A DNA stretch of 64,000 nucleotides, taken from assembly GCF_010994275.1 (NCBI RefSeq), contig NZ_WMCD01000006.1, positions 1 through 64,000 of the forward strand. The letters are read 5' to 3'. Below, in pieces: positions 11,301 to 17,364 of the stretch. Source of the stretch: Cyclobacterium jeungdonense (GTDB lineage Bacteria; Bacteroidota; Bacteroidia; Cytophagales; Cyclobacteriaceae). Under the pieces are notes generated by a model. It did no database searches. It saw only the letters and a program-made list of their open reading frames with translations, and was not told the origin of the DNA. How positions within the stretch are numbered: position 1 is the stretch's first letter; each line of letters begins with the position of its first letter. The position numbers and the translations under genes were made by a program.

Positions 11301-11355
11301 GGTTTTTATTTAAACCGCCGGGTCTTTCTTGTTCGCTATTGAATGAGTTTTCCAT
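2329..11355 (-). CDS. Three-module non-ribosomal peptide synthetase (A-T-C-A-T-C-A-T-TE)
   Basis: About 3008 residues from the ATG at 11355. The frame is open upstream to a TTG at 11472, but the ATG start fits the A-domain boundary better and neither has a clear ribosome site. Domains (residues): A1 about 40-535 (TSGSTGKPKG 192-201), T1 with LGGDSL Ser about 582, C1 about 635-1080 (HHIAWDGWS near 765), A2 about 1095-1590, T2 with IGGHSL Ser about 1636, C2 about 1692-2130 (HHIAFDGWS near 1823), A3 about 2145-2645, T3 Ser about 2694, thioesterase with GYSLGG Ser about 2825. There are no epimerisation, methyltransferase or starter-C domains, so the product is predicted to begin with a free amino acid and to be a tripeptide released by the TE as acid, ring or oligomer. 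Ten-residue pocket codes read by eye: A1 DASIIGHIGK, A2 DAPCIGEVWK, A3 DILAIGIVFK; I do not assign amino acids to them with confidence. No MbtH, phosphopantetheinyl transferase or exporter gene is adjacent. Its closest architectural partner is the synthetase at 19866-28781. Confidence 0.93.
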   Translation of the reverse strand: MENSFNSEQERPGGLNKNPPSAALFLNPSGCLFSSAWYPKNKTIVEILEEVAASCPEGIALVYEESSLTYYELNKRANQVAHILIKKGITTESLVPFCMEKSIDMMVTLFGILKSGAAYVPIDPNYPVERIRYILADIGAKILLVNNTLAGKSPISGTIDLLDVSSILAESTSSANPKIKPGPENLAYVIYTSGSTGKPKGVMVPHRGLLDHCFGLIERAALQDCTSYAVTAPIVFDAGHSLIHIAIIQASTIHLLSDSVVLDSEKFASYFEKHQIDCLKIVPSLWLTHSENGVLPLPSKTLIFGGEIFPVSILTLLRERNFTGDVFNHYGPTEASIGKTLYRVELNYHYHQVPIGMPYSNSFILLLNSNLETVAEGEAGEIYIGGEGISRGYLNSPRATASRFIPDFYSGNNGDLLYRTGDLAKISTDGNIIFIGRLDDQVKINGHRIEPGEIEKSIYQFESVKQIAVVAKSNPNRKTYLVAYFVSHQNSTQQNLKAKLKSQLPPHMIPQYWVAMEEMPLTRNGKIDKRALPDPEWKSSNLSDHQLPQTKTEKLLLGIWQKVLGWEKMGIRDNFFELGGDSLLIIRAIASIKKTFGKRLSVSDFFENPSISALSKVIANANAEVQVIEPAEEKAFIPLSFNQEALWIIHHSAGSVEYHLPMVFKISGELDVASLKASLKELVKRHLPLRTVIYQSEKGLEQQFLEPESWVLQEFISSQTEDEIQNDWVFKSMLERPFDLSKDYMIRAVLFHIQPQKYLLGVLVHHIAWDGWSTTLFKNQLAALYRQFKNDTPISLSFPELDYADFSIYQRNRLQGNSLDHSLQYWKMKLHGVQNSQLRTDFPSTSATTTTGASHEFVIDRDTVSKLKLLAKKQQATLFMVLLAGFNALLKRYSSQEDICVGTPVAGREHEGLDQLIGYFVNPLPIRTWVQDNTKFEELIGAVKKNMLEAFEHGHVPFSEIVKLSEDFRISGRNPIFQVLFVMQNNASSTLNLEGLDTVPLRISQQTSGFELTLEIKETEDSLQGMIEYRTSLFSSSTIAYLSDHYLQLLKSVTRDPQSTIDGINLLSDSENDFVLTNGIDFSLPDEFSGRTVIQLMAEQVTRFPENTAIQFNDERLSYRELELQSNVVANHLIQNGVGFRSFVPICLDNSPQMIIGILGILKAGAAYVPVDPLTPPERIQFILGDIRASWILTDKETEPFVREHFSSLSILTLDTNLSGIDGQNPNASKLIPSPENTAYLIYTSGTTGRPKGVMISHQGLFLFLFSRKKYYPDNFSIPLLTSFSFDASIPVIFGTLASGNTLVLGTSAQLKDPKELSRLLHRTESIICVPSFYRFLLTENLIPSGRIKRVILGGERVENTLVALHFDKNKAARLFNEYGPTEVTVWATVTELTSAKERITIGKPITHIKTYVLDPLGAVCPVGIAGELCISGDSLAIGYLNRPDLTAARFVPDPFSKVKNRRMYKTGDKARLLPDGNLEFLGRIDNQVKLRGFRIEPEEIEAILDESACVEKAIVTCCGESTENQKLVGHVIVTNHSTSLAGEQISPKLIAHLSERLPAHMVPDQWNYLTEMPLTVNGKIDRKKLSQADIRVGPKEFSAELESATEKRLKVVWKDLLKIDRIGVHDNFFQIGGHSLLAIRLINAIREQFDYEIKFADFFKHPTLRQLSVLIDGDTIAPLPTNSTKNNTDNKEFPLSFSQESLWLADRLEGSQQYHIPLVLKLKGRLHIHALEMALQAICSRHEVLRSVYRYTGENIHQVVRDLDSWHLEVKDISKENWDQQALDDFIYQCISKPFDLERDAMFRALLIRQSGEVNILVMTFHHIAFDGWSVGLFMQELENFYTQQKNKNKIDADPLPIQYVDYARWQRERIPVNGFEKKMAYWREKLGGLQPAKLAERKGPVDLPSTSGDARKFLFPTHISENVKAVAQQTGTTVYMVLMATLKTLLYQLTRQPDICVGTVVADRNHLHTDKLLGYFINTLPIRSQLNPGSTFTDFLQEVKGNCLEAFEYGDVPFEKIVAATQAERQLGSNPLFQVMFVLQNSFDEKGWQLDQLQVEKLETQSKRAKFDLLFTVSEADSGFKGLMEYKTSLFNSTEIEGIIEKYLQLLDTLFRQPSEPMDHLFPETNPTKTNDPAVVSSLFPDDFKPVQELIETAAANFGSKKAILSKNTSCTYKELNETANQLADLLCQQGVGRNDIVGVVMDRSIEMITSILAVLKAGAAYLPVDTDFPEERISYMLKDAAKVHITQRKYEGNFTTQSKEILWEVFVENQSGYSKQDRPSTNEAPDAAYIIYTSGSTGKPKGVILTHDNLYNFLKTVSQKPGISAPNQFLAVSSASFDIALLELILPFVHGAQVVILDQFERKDPRVILQYLRQKKADIMFATPTHWKMLLESGWSSPVENLQVISGGEALSKELANQLVPLCQRLWNIYGPTETTVFSTIKKIQADQPLITIGRPVLNTQIYILDEQQKPVPTGWEGELYISGKGVGKGYLNQPELTQEKFSPDPFQTELGTYMYKTGDRGKFLPDGEIQILGRIDNQIKLRGHRIELEEIEQAINRLGSVKESIVLFRNTSRNDKGLVAYLLLKNNGKGLVDDNKAILSSTIKDWKRKLSTILPAYMLPYDYVMVDHFPHTASGKVDRLKLPDPIAVAQEVVLLPETAEEKMVAEIWKEALGLTNIDITDNFFDLGGHSLIAVKVVTLIEKASGTLLPLSILFKYPTIQQLGAFLETKEGLQKEWKSLVPIQPNGSKAPIYMVHGAGLNVMPFQALAKYFDRDQPIFGLQSKGMDGEATSYESVEEIAASYIAEIRENSPSGEIILAGYSLGGIIAFEMARQLSGSSIHVKHLFLLDSYATFASDKNSPKNKLLNKIYKEYHKKSFDLKLLLRHPAILREIKSRSFSKKLTKLLVKLGVKAKESENPILLRINKIKAMHLAACRNYTPGFYQGEIVLLRARLRTKYFFDPETLGWKGCSSTIRIVDVEGMHSELFSEPNEGKLAACIKRIIGE

Positions 11356-11847
11356 TTTGCTATAAATTGCCCATAAAAGCTTAAAACGGCCGCGATTTGT
11401 TGGACGAAAAGTATCAGCTACTATTGTAATTTTTTTAGATTGGCTAGCTGATTTCAAACCGGCTTTGAGCAAGTACCTTTATGGATATGCTACAGGTGAA
11501 TATATATAGCAACATAAGTCAAAAATTTTAGAATTGCACTAAAATAAAATTATTAAATTAAGAAAAAAATAGTATAACCAACATAAAAGTAGATATAAGG
11601 TTCAAATTTCATCCTTTTAGAAGTGTTCGGATTAAATATTCGAATCGCTAAAAACAACGAAATAAAGCCGGATAAATCTTCCCTGTTGTCCTGCATTAGT
11701 CAGGTAAAAGTGGAACATCAGCAAATCAAACAGATAGTCCATCATACCATTACATCATCAAATCATTCTGTACTATTTTATTCAGGTTAATTAACTTTTC
11801 TATTTTAAATTAAAAATCCGGTAATTCGTACTTATAAATTTTTATCC
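11356..11847. other. Divergent control region between the synthetase and ddl
   Basis: A 492-bp AT-rich non-coding region must hold the promoters for the minus-strand synthetase and the plus-strand ddl operon. I see no exact TTG-N17-23-TAnnTTTG promoter on either strand. A CATCA-rich tract (CCATCATACCATTACATCATC, about 11739-11772) matches the style of the tracts near 720-790 and 2101-2325, so this repeat is scattered around the synthetase locus. Confidence 0.5.
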
Positions 11848-12837
11848 ATGAAGAAGAAACAACTCGCCCTGATCATGGGTGGATATACCGCGGAGTCGGT
11901 GGTCTCCGAAAAAAGCGCTGCCGTAGTGGCCCAACACCTGGACCGGGACCGTTACGATGTGTATCCGCTACATATTTACCCGGGCAATTGGTACCTGGAG
12001 GGGGAAGAGGGTACGAAGTGGCCAGTGGACATGAACGGGTTTACCGTAATAAAGGATGGAGAAAAGATTTCCTTTGATGGTATTTTTAACATCATTCACG
12101 GTTCTCCGGGCGAGGATGGGAAGCTGGCCGGGTACTTTGATATGCTAGGTATTCCCTATACTACCTGTGATGCCCTGACTTCTTCCATTACCATGAACAA
12201 GGGGTATACCAAAGCCATTCTTTCCGGAATCGAAGACCTGCACCTGGCAAATTCCCTGCAGTTGTTTTCCAATCAGAAAGGAAATGCCTCCCTTGTGCTG
12301 GAACAGCTACGCCTGCCCTATTTTGTAAAACCCAATAACGGTGGCAGCAGCATTGGTATGAGCAAGGTGAAGGAAAAAGAGGAGCTGGATGAGGCCCTGG
12401 ACAAGGCCTTTCAGGAGGACAAGCAGGTCTTGGTGGAGGAATTTGTTACGGGAAGGGAGTTTTCCATCGGCATTTATAAAACAGATGGAAAAGTTACCGT
12501 ACTTCCAGCTACCGAGATCATCAGTTCCAAAGAGTTTTTCGACTTCGAAGCCAAGTACAGCCCGGGCGTTTCCGAGGAGATTACCCCTGGCCGAATGGAA
12601 GAGCGGGAAGTAGCACGTGTAAACCGGATTGCAGAGCAAGTTTATTTGAAACTCAACTGCAAAGGATCGGTTCGTATGGATTATTTTTTGGAAAAGGAAA
12701 CCGGCAATTTTTTCTTTATCGAAATCAACACCGTGCCAGGACAGACCGAAACCAGCCTGATATCCCAACAAGTTCGCGCTGCTGGTATGACCTTAAAGGA
12801 TTTTTATACGGAACTAATCGAAGAAATGTGGCGGTAG
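11848..12837 (+). CDS. ddl: D-alanine--D-alanine ligase
   Basis: 329 residues, the usual Ddl length. This ATP-grasp enzyme joins two D-alanines for the peptidoglycan stem peptide in the cytoplasm. Motifs visible: the N-terminal [10 protein letters not shown] loop, HGSPGEDG, the ATP-binding [12 protein letters not shown] segment, and [13 protein letters not shown] near the C-terminus, which carries metal- and substrate-binding residues. The start ATG at 11848 leads directly into the first beta strand. The stop overlaps the GTG start of the following pseudouridine synthase gene by 10 bp, so the two are translationally coupled. Nothing suggests a D-Ala-D-Lac specificity change, but this was not tested by alignment. 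Confidence 0.95.
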   Translation: MKKKQLALIMGGYTAESVVSEKSAAVVAQHLDRDRYDVYPLHIYPGNWYLEGEEGTKWPVDMNGFTVIKDGEKISFDGIFNIIHGSPGEDGKLAGYFDMLGIPYTTCDALTSSITMNKGYTKAILSGIEDLHLANSLQLFSNQKGNASLVLEQLRLPYFVKPNNGGSSIGMSKVKEKEELDEALDKAFQEDKQVLVEEFVTGREFSIGIYKTDGKVTVLPATEIISSKEFFDFEAKYSPGVSEEITPGRMEEREVARVNRIAEQVYLKLNCKGSVRMDYFLEKETGNFFFIEINTVPGQTETSLISQQVRAAGMTLKDFYTELIEEMWR

Positions 12838-13562
12838 ACAAAAATCGGGTACGGATCAACAAGTATTTAAGCGAAGCAGGCTATTGTTCCCGCCGGGCTG
12901 CGGACAAACTCATCGAGGCTGGCAGGGTGACCATCAATGGGGAGGTTCCTGAAATGGGAACAAAAATCGGCCCGGAAGATGAAGTCAGGGTGGACGGAAA
13001 ATTGATATCCGAACCGGAGGAAAAGCCCGTTTACATCGCGTTTAACAAACCGGTAGGCATCGTATGCACCACCGATACGGAAGGGGAAAAGGATAATATT
13101 GTTGATTTTATCAAGCACCCGAGGAGGATATTTCCTATCGGGCGCCTGGATAAGCCTAGCGAGGGGCTAATTCTGTTGACCAGCGACGGGGATATTGTGA
13201 ATAAAATCCTGAGAGCCGGCAATTACCACGAAAAGGAATACCTGGTTCGGGTAAATAAACCCATCCGTCCGGACTTCATCGAGAAGATGAGCAGTGGCGT
13301 CCCCATACTGGGGGTGATGACCCGGAAGTGCCAGGTAAAACAGTTGGGGAAAAATACCTTTAAGATTATCCTAACCCAGGGACTCAACCGGCAAATCCGG
13401 CGTATGTGCGAATACCTGGGCTATCAGGTGGTTTCACTAAAGCGCATCCGTATCATGAATATTCAATTGGATCTGCCTACGGGCCAATGGCGCGACCTGA
13501 CCGAATCTGAATTACAAGAAATCCTACAGATGGTGGCTCACTCTTCCAAAACGCAACCCTGA
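12828..13562 (+). CDS. rluF: 23S rRNA pseudouridine synthase, RluF-like (S4 domain)
   Basis: 244 residues from a GTG at 12828 that overlaps the end of ddl. An N-terminal S4 RNA-binding domain ([21 protein letters not shown], about residues 8-28) is followed by the RsuA/RluB/E/F catalytic domain with the [10 protein letters not shown] motif, whose Asp is the catalytic residue. The stretches [19 protein letters not shown] and [14 protein letters not shown] are most like RluF, which modifies U2604 (E. coli numbering) of 23S rRNA; RluB is the alternative. It ends 180 bp before the promoter of the first tRNA-like RNA. Confidence 0.88.
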   Translation: MAVDKNRVRINKYLSEAGYCSRRAADKLIEAGRVTINGEVPEMGTKIGPEDEVRVDGKLISEPEEKPVYIAFNKPVGIVCTTDTEGEKDNIVDFIKHPRRIFPIGRLDKPSEGLILLTSDGDIVNKILRAGNYHEKEYLVRVNKPIRPDFIEKMSSGVPILGVMTRKCQVKQLGKNTFKIILTQGLNRQIRRMCEYLGYQVVSLKRIRIMNIQLDLPTGQWRDLTESELQEILQMVAHSSKTQP

Positions 13563-13740
13563 AAAGAGCGTTTCGAGGCTGTAATAGCCTATTTACGCTT
13601 GTCCATTGAAAAATAGTCAATTCCACGGCTTCCTTTTCAACTTCAATTATGAAATTCATAAGTAAGAATCATAAATGTTAGAAATACTGTAAATAAATGC
13701 CCTAATTATTGATATAATTTTATTTTATCAATTCCTTTAT

Positions 13741-13748
13741 TACCTTTG
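13741..13748 (+). promoter_or_regulatory. Promoter -7 box for tRNA-like RNA copy 1
   Basis: TACCTTTG fits the Bacteroidota -7 consensus TAnnTTTG and lies in TTTATTACCTTTGA, which is identical before copy 2. No well-spaced -33 TTG is seen. Transcription would start near 13755, about 37 nt before the acceptor stem. Confidence 0.6.
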
Positions 13749-13791
13749 AAGTAACAAACAAAGACAAACGGTCTTAAAAAGTTTGAAATCT

Positions 13792-13915
13792 TGTAGGGTG
13801 ATGAAACTGGCAGACATGCCCTCCTGTCTCGGGGGTGGAGAGTCCGGAATAAAGCAAATAGCGAGCTCGTATTTTGCCAAACCGCTCCGTGGAGGTTCGA
13901 ATCCTTCTCCTACAG
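13792..13915 (+). ncRNA. tRNA-like RNA with 55-nt variable region, copy 1
   Basis: A 124-nt class II tRNA-like fold can be drawn throughout. Acceptor TGTAGGG (13792-13798) pairs with TCCTACA (13908-13914), with G at the discriminator position (13915). D arm: ATG (13801-13803)/CAT (13815-13817), loop AAACTGGCAGA with GG. Anticodon stem CCCTC (13819-13823)/GGGGG (13831-13835), loop CTGTCTC giving GUC at 34-36. T arm GGAGG-TTCGAAT-CCTTC (13891-13907). The variable region 13836-13890 forms GGAG/CTCC (13837-13840/13885-13888), CGG/CCG (13845-13847/13882-13884) and an inner GCAAATA...TATTTTGC hairpin with CGAGCTCG at its tip. The D-arm context (GAAACTGG-AGAC) is most like tRNA-Leu, but U1-A72, G73, U37 and the GUC triplet do not fit leucine. 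CCA is not encoded. It has its own promoter box and terminator. Whether it is aminoacylated is unknown. Confidence 0.75.
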
Positions 13916-13946
13916 CTGGTTATTTTGGGTTTATTGTTAATTGACT

Positions 13947-13978
13947 AAAGCTATGAAACAGTGTTTCATGGCTTTTTT
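13947..13978 (+). terminator. Intrinsic terminator of tRNA-like RNA copy 1
   Basis: AAAGCTATGAAAC pairs with GTTTCATGGCTTT around a short loop, followed by a T-run. The 28-nt linker between the RNA and this hairpin (GGTTATTTTGGG...TTGACT) is identical in copy 2. Confidence 0.85.
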
Positions 13979-13980
13979 GT

Positions 13981-14351
13981 TTCCTTCTGAATATAGATTT
14001 GAGCTCAGGGAGAAGACAAACGCCGCATAAAGAACTCAAAAAATTTATTCATTTTCAATCTCTTTCAGTCCAGTCCTTACGGTGGCTGAGTTTGTCGAAG
14101 GCCAAAGTCCTTCAATTTCTTTTATCGCCTTATATCCCTTCTTTTTCTTCTTCGTCCATTTTCTTACCTCTAAGAGTCTTTTTTCAATGCTCTGCATGGA
14201 CTCAAGGTCCAGTTGCCTGCATTTTTCCATAAAAGTGCGAAAGCATAATTTTTTCTATTACGGAGCATAAATTTTAAAAATATTCGTACCTTAAAACCAT
14301 CAATAATTTGTCTCAGTCCACCCTGGATGCTTAACTTGACTTTTGAATTCC
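13981..14351. other. Non-coding stretch before the DUF1460 gene
   Basis: I see no supported gene. GTGGCTGAGTTTGTCGAAGG at about 14081-14100 is a word often found in dispersed intergenic repeats of Bacteroidota. A 61-codon minus-strand open frame (14045-14230) is Lys/Glu rich and not recognisable. Confidence 0.4.
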
Positions 14352-15194
14352 ATGAGATTAACGGCCCTGATTCTTTGCTTCATTCCTGTATTGCTTCAGG
14401 GACAGACGGTCTGCTCTGTGGAAAGTCGCAACATTCTCGAAGCTGCCTTCAGTGAGCTTTCGCAAACGAAATATTCGAAATTGTCGACGAATGATTTGAT
14501 TGTCAACATAGGCAGCCAGTTTATTCATACGCCCTACGTGGAGAAAACCCTGGAGTTGCCCGGGGAAGAAAAATTGGTGATTGATGTGATGGGCCTGGAT
14601 TGCACCACGTTTCTGGAGACGGTTGTTGTCCTTGCCAGGCTTACCAAACAAGGGCGTTTGTCGTTTGAGGATTATGAACAGGAACTTGAATTTTTAAGGT
14701 ATCGCGACGGTATCAAGAGGGATTATTCTTCCCGATTGCATTATTTCTCAGACTGGACCTATCAAAATCAGCGGAAGGGGATTTTAAATGACATTACCAG
14801 TGAAATGGGTGGCCGGTATTATGAAAATAAGCCTTCCTTTATGTCAGCCAACCCCCGGTTTTACGTTCAGTTAAACAACCCTGAATTTTTGGTACAGCTA
14901 AAAGCTATAGAGGAAGAAATCAAATTAAGAACCTATTCTTTTGTGCCCAAGGAGGAATTGAGCAGGCATGTGGATAAAATCAAGCCCGGAGATCTGATTG
15001 CTATCACCACCACTATGAAAAACCTGGATATCGTGCATGTCGGTTTTGCTATTGAACAAAATGGCCTCATCCATCTATTGCATGCGAGTACCCGGTCCAT
15101 GCAGGTGGAAATTTCTGATAAACCTTTGAGTGATTATTTGAAGGGTAATAAATCCCAGTCCGGGATTATGGTCAGTAGATTAGTGAGGCCCTGA
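14352..15194 (+). CDS. Secreted DUF1460 protein (N-acetylmuramoyl-L-alanine amidase-like)
   Basis: 280 residues from the ATG at 14352; the frame opens at a TTG at 14343, but the ATG puts the signal peptide (MRLTALILCFIPVLLQGQ) at the very N-terminus. The core has an NlpC/P60-like papain fold signature: LDCTTFLE with the presumed nucleophile Cys about residue 87, and DIVHVGF with the presumed catalytic His near residue 228, followed by LLHAS. Structurally characterised DUF1460 proteins act on cell-wall muropeptides, so a periplasmic amidase or peptidase role is likely. The gene sits exactly between the two tRNA-like cassettes and is transcribed in the same direction, with no promoter box that I can point to. 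Confidence 0.85.
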   Translation: MRLTALILCFIPVLLQGQTVCSVESRNILEAAFSELSQTKYSKLSTNDLIVNIGSQFIHTPYVEKTLELPGEEKLVIDVMGLDCTTFLETVVVLARLTKQGRLSFEDYEQELEFLRYRDGIKRDYSSRLHYFSDWTYQNQRKGILNDITSEMGGRYYENKPSFMSANPRFYVQLNNPEFLVQLKAIEEEIKLRTYSFVPKEELSRHVDKIKPGDLIAITTTMKNLDIVHVGFAIEQNGLIHLLHASTRSMQVEISDKPLSDYLKGNKSQSGIMVSRLVRP

Positions 15195-15503
15195 GGGCAT
15201 TTCCATTAACTTTTTCCAAATCGAATATGATCCATTTCCTGGCATTTACCCGTGTAAATTAGTTGCAGGATGAACGTGGTAAATGTGGATGGTGACTTGA
15301 GGATTTCAGGGAAAAACTTCTGAATTATTAGCAAAAGTGATCCAAATACAGCCATTCCGGAACCGTCAATTTTGATATTTGCAACCAGACAGGCTAGTTA
15401 TGATTCTCTGTTGCATATTTATTATCAATAGGGGACAAAAATTAAAAATAATATAAAAAATATTATTTTTATTAATTTATTTTCAATAAATCAATTGTTT
15501 TAT
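15195..15503. other. AT-rich non-coding stretch before tRNA-like RNA copy 2
   Basis: No gene seen. A perfect 10-bp inverted repeat, AAAAATAATA (15444-15453) and TATTATTTTT (15461-15470), lies about 35 bp upstream of the promoter box and could act as an AT-rich promoter element or an upstream terminator. Confidence 0.5.
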
Positions 15504-15511
15504 TACCTTTG
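15504..15511 (+). promoter_or_regulatory. Promoter -7 box for tRNA-like RNA copy 2
   Basis: TACCTTTG within TTTATTACCTTTGA, identical to the box of copy 1. Transcription from about 15518 would give a leader of about 70 nt, longer than in copy 1, which can fold through CGGTCT (about 15532) and AGACCG (about 15566) around an AAGC-TTGC-TTTT hairpin. Confidence 0.6.
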
Positions 15512-15589
15512 ACATATCAAAAAAAGGCAAACGGTCTTGATCGGTTAAAAAAAGCTTGCTTTTGGAGACCGAAAAAATTGAAAAGATAC

Positions 15590-15713
15590 TGTAGGATGAT
15601 GAAACTGGCAGACATGCCCTCCTGTCTCGGGGGTGGGGATTTCAGCATAAAGCAAATATCGAGCTCGTGTTTTGCCTAACTGCCCCGTGGAGGTTCGAAT
15701 CCTTCTCCTACAG
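15590..15713 (+). ncRNA. tRNA-like RNA with 55-nt variable region, copy 2
   Basis: Also 124 nt and identical to copy 1 in D arm, anticodon arm, T arm and 3' acceptor strand. Acceptor TGTAGGA (15590-15596) pairs fully with TCCTACA (15706-15712), improving on the terminal G-U of copy 1. Anticodon loop CTGTCTC is at 15622-15628. In the variable region (15634-15688) the outer helix is GGGG (15635-15638)/CCCC (15683-15686) where copy 1 has GGAG/CTCC, and the next helix is CAG (15643-15645)/CTG (15680-15682) where copy 1 has CGG/CCG. The inner hairpin GCAAATA...TGTTTTGC keeps pairing through a wobble. Differences are therefore concentrated in, and compensated within, the long arm. It has its own promoter box and terminator. 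Confidence 0.75.
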
Positions 15714-15744
15714 CAGGTTATTTTGGGTTTATTGTTAATTGACT

Positions 15745-15778
15745 AAAGCTATGGAACAGTGTTTCGTAGCTTTTTTTT
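15745..15778 (+). terminator. Intrinsic terminator of tRNA-like RNA copy 2
   Basis: AAAGCTATGGAAC pairs with GTTTCGTAGCTTT, followed by eight T. Relative to copy 1 the stem changes preserve pairing by wobble or replacement. Confidence 0.85.
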
Positions 15779-15779
15779 G

Positions 15780-16026
15780 TGTAATAAAAGGAAGGTTTTG
15801 GTCTCAGAGAGCACAAGGGAGGCACAGAGGTCGCTAAGATTTTTTTTTGCTGCCATCCCTTCGTCTCTTAGTCCCTCAGTCTTTATGGCTCACGATCCCA
15901 TTTGTTCCCCCAAAAACCTCAGAGCCCTTCGTGCCACCTCCGTGTCCTCTGTTACTAAAAGAATGCCCACCTCCGCACGCCAGGCAATCATCCTCAAATC
16001 CCCCCTCCTCTAAGTCTCTAAGTCTC
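15780..16026. other. Degenerate purine/pyrimidine-biased repeat sequence
   Basis: On the minus strand the stretch is full of imperfect words such as GAGACTTAGAGACTTAGAGG, AACAGAGGACACGGAGG and AGACTGAGGGACTAAGAGACG. No coding frame is recognisable. It resembles the low-complexity ACAGAGG-type intergenic repeats common in Bacteroidota genomes; origin unknown. Confidence 0.4.
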
Positions 16027-17127
16027 TTATAAGTCCCCCATTCTCCTCTTCCAATTCGGAAAGTCGATTTCCAGTAGCTCTTTTGCATAGGCTCCGAGAT
16101 AGCTGTATCCGATTCTCCTTTCGTGTTCAATCTCTGAAAGCGCGTACCGCACCACACTATCCCTGCCCACAAACATGGGCCTATTGGTGCCGATTTCGTA
16201 AAACCTGGCCCACAATGGTTCGGCATTTTTATCGGGTACCACAATCCGGTCATATCCCTGCGGCAAATCGGGATTTTCAACCCTATCCAAACGAATGTTT
16301 TCTAGTTTTACTTCTTCAAACCAGCGCACCGCACTTTCAATCGCCTGAATCACCGCTTCATCCGGCTGCTCAAGCTGCATCAGGTAACGCACGATTCCCA
16401 CACTTTCAGATCCACTTATGGAGGGAAGCTCGTAGGCCCTGGCCTTTACCGGGCTCAGGTCTTCCCGGTCAATTTGGGCGCACCAGGCAGTAAGTTGGCC
16501 GTCCACCTGAATTTGCGAGGCCAATATTATTTCCAGGCCCTTATCGATGGCCTGCTGGGCTTTTTTTCTCCGTGAGTTACCAGCAAAGGCGTAGAGGGAC
16601 TCTTTTTTTGATATTGATCGGAGCAGGTTCATAGCCTGTATCATGGCGCCGTCGTTGTAAGTGATGTGGGTATAATATCCCTCGCGCAGGGGATAATATT
16701 GCGGCCAGCCCCCGTTTTCGTATTGGGCTTCCAATAAGTAATCAATGCCAGCGAGAGCGGCATTTTCATAGCGAGTATCTCCCGTCTCCTGATACACCCT
16801 GGCCAGGTATTCAATTTGAATAAATCCCGCATCGTTATCCAGGGTGGTGCCGATGATATCGGATTTTTCCGCAATCAGGCTTTCTTTTTCTGCATTCGTC
16901 AATTCCTCCGACATGTCGATATTCTTATACCAGCCACCGTTTTCTTTCTGGTGAAGTAGGATATTTTCGGCAATTCGCACTGCCTGGTCTGACCCGTACC
17001 AGGATGCATCCTGTTCTAATACCTGGCCCCAGGGGATGTTTTCCTGCGACTGGCTTTTTAAGTGTGGGGGATACAGGAAAAGCGTGAAAAGTAGAACGAG
17101 TGTAGCAAATTGCGGTCTTGGGTACAT
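16027..17127 (-). CDS. Secreted pectate lyase, polysaccharide lyase family 10
   Basis: 366 residues with an N-terminal signal peptide (hydrophobic core VLLFTLFLYPP, likely cleaved before SQENIPW). PL10 enzymes cleave the alpha-1,4 bond of polygalacturonate by beta elimination. Recognised segments: KENGGWYKNIDM, an ENGGWPQYYPLREGYYTHIT stretch followed by YNDGAM, RAYELPSISGSESVGIVRYL and ARFYEIGTNRP near the C-terminus, typical of the PelA-like (alpha/alpha) toroid. It stands alone rather than in a SusC/D locus. Its minus-strand 3' end abuts the repeat-rich stretch after the second tRNA-like RNA. Confidence 0.9.
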   Translation of the reverse strand: MYPRPQFATLVLLFTLFLYPPHLKSQSQENIPWGQVLEQDASWYGSDQAVRIAENILLHQKENGGWYKNIDMSEELTNAEKESLIAEKSDIIGTTLDNDAGFIQIEYLARVYQETGDTRYENAALAGIDYLLEAQYENGGWPQYYPLREGYYTHITYNDGAMIQAMNLLRSISKKESLYAFAGNSRRKKAQQAIDKGLEIILASQIQVDGQLTAWCAQIDREDLSPVKARAYELPSISGSESVGIVRYLMQLEQPDEAVIQAIESAVRWFEEVKLENIRLDRVENPDLPQGYDRIVVPDKNAEPLWARFYEIGTNRPMFVGRDSVVRYALSEIEHERRIGYSYLGAYAKELLEIDFPNWKRRMGDL

Positions 17128-17364
17128 GCTTCGGATGGGTTTAACGTTAGGATTTAAAAAAACAAGTTACTAAAATCTTTTTTAGGGTAACTACTGGCAC
17201 ATGGAGGGCAGAATTACTAAATAATAAAGGAGCAGATTCCAATCACTATAATGATGGAAATACAGAATAGGAGATCTAAAATTACCAGCATACGAACGAT
17301 CTATTTAGGTCTTATCCGGGAAGTATAGAAGGATTATGAATCTACAATTGGTTGTTTATGCAGG

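Noticed and set aside
12307..12771. 154-codon minus-strand frame inside ddl
   Set aside because: Shadow of ddl, whose motifs are clear.
13836..13890. An intron in a tRNA gene
   Set aside because: The insert lies between anticodon and T arms, where the variable arm belongs, forms its own covarying helix, and has none of the conserved group I core elements I looked for; it is also far too short.
13801..13910. Reading the tRNA-like units as ordinary tRNA-Leu genes
   Set aside because: The anticodon triplet, U37, G73 and the 55-nt variable region do not fit tRNA-Leu, although the D arm does.
14045..14230. Minus-strand 61-codon frame as a gene
   Set aside because: Lys/Glu-rich, no start context, overlaps a common repeat word; no recognisable domain.
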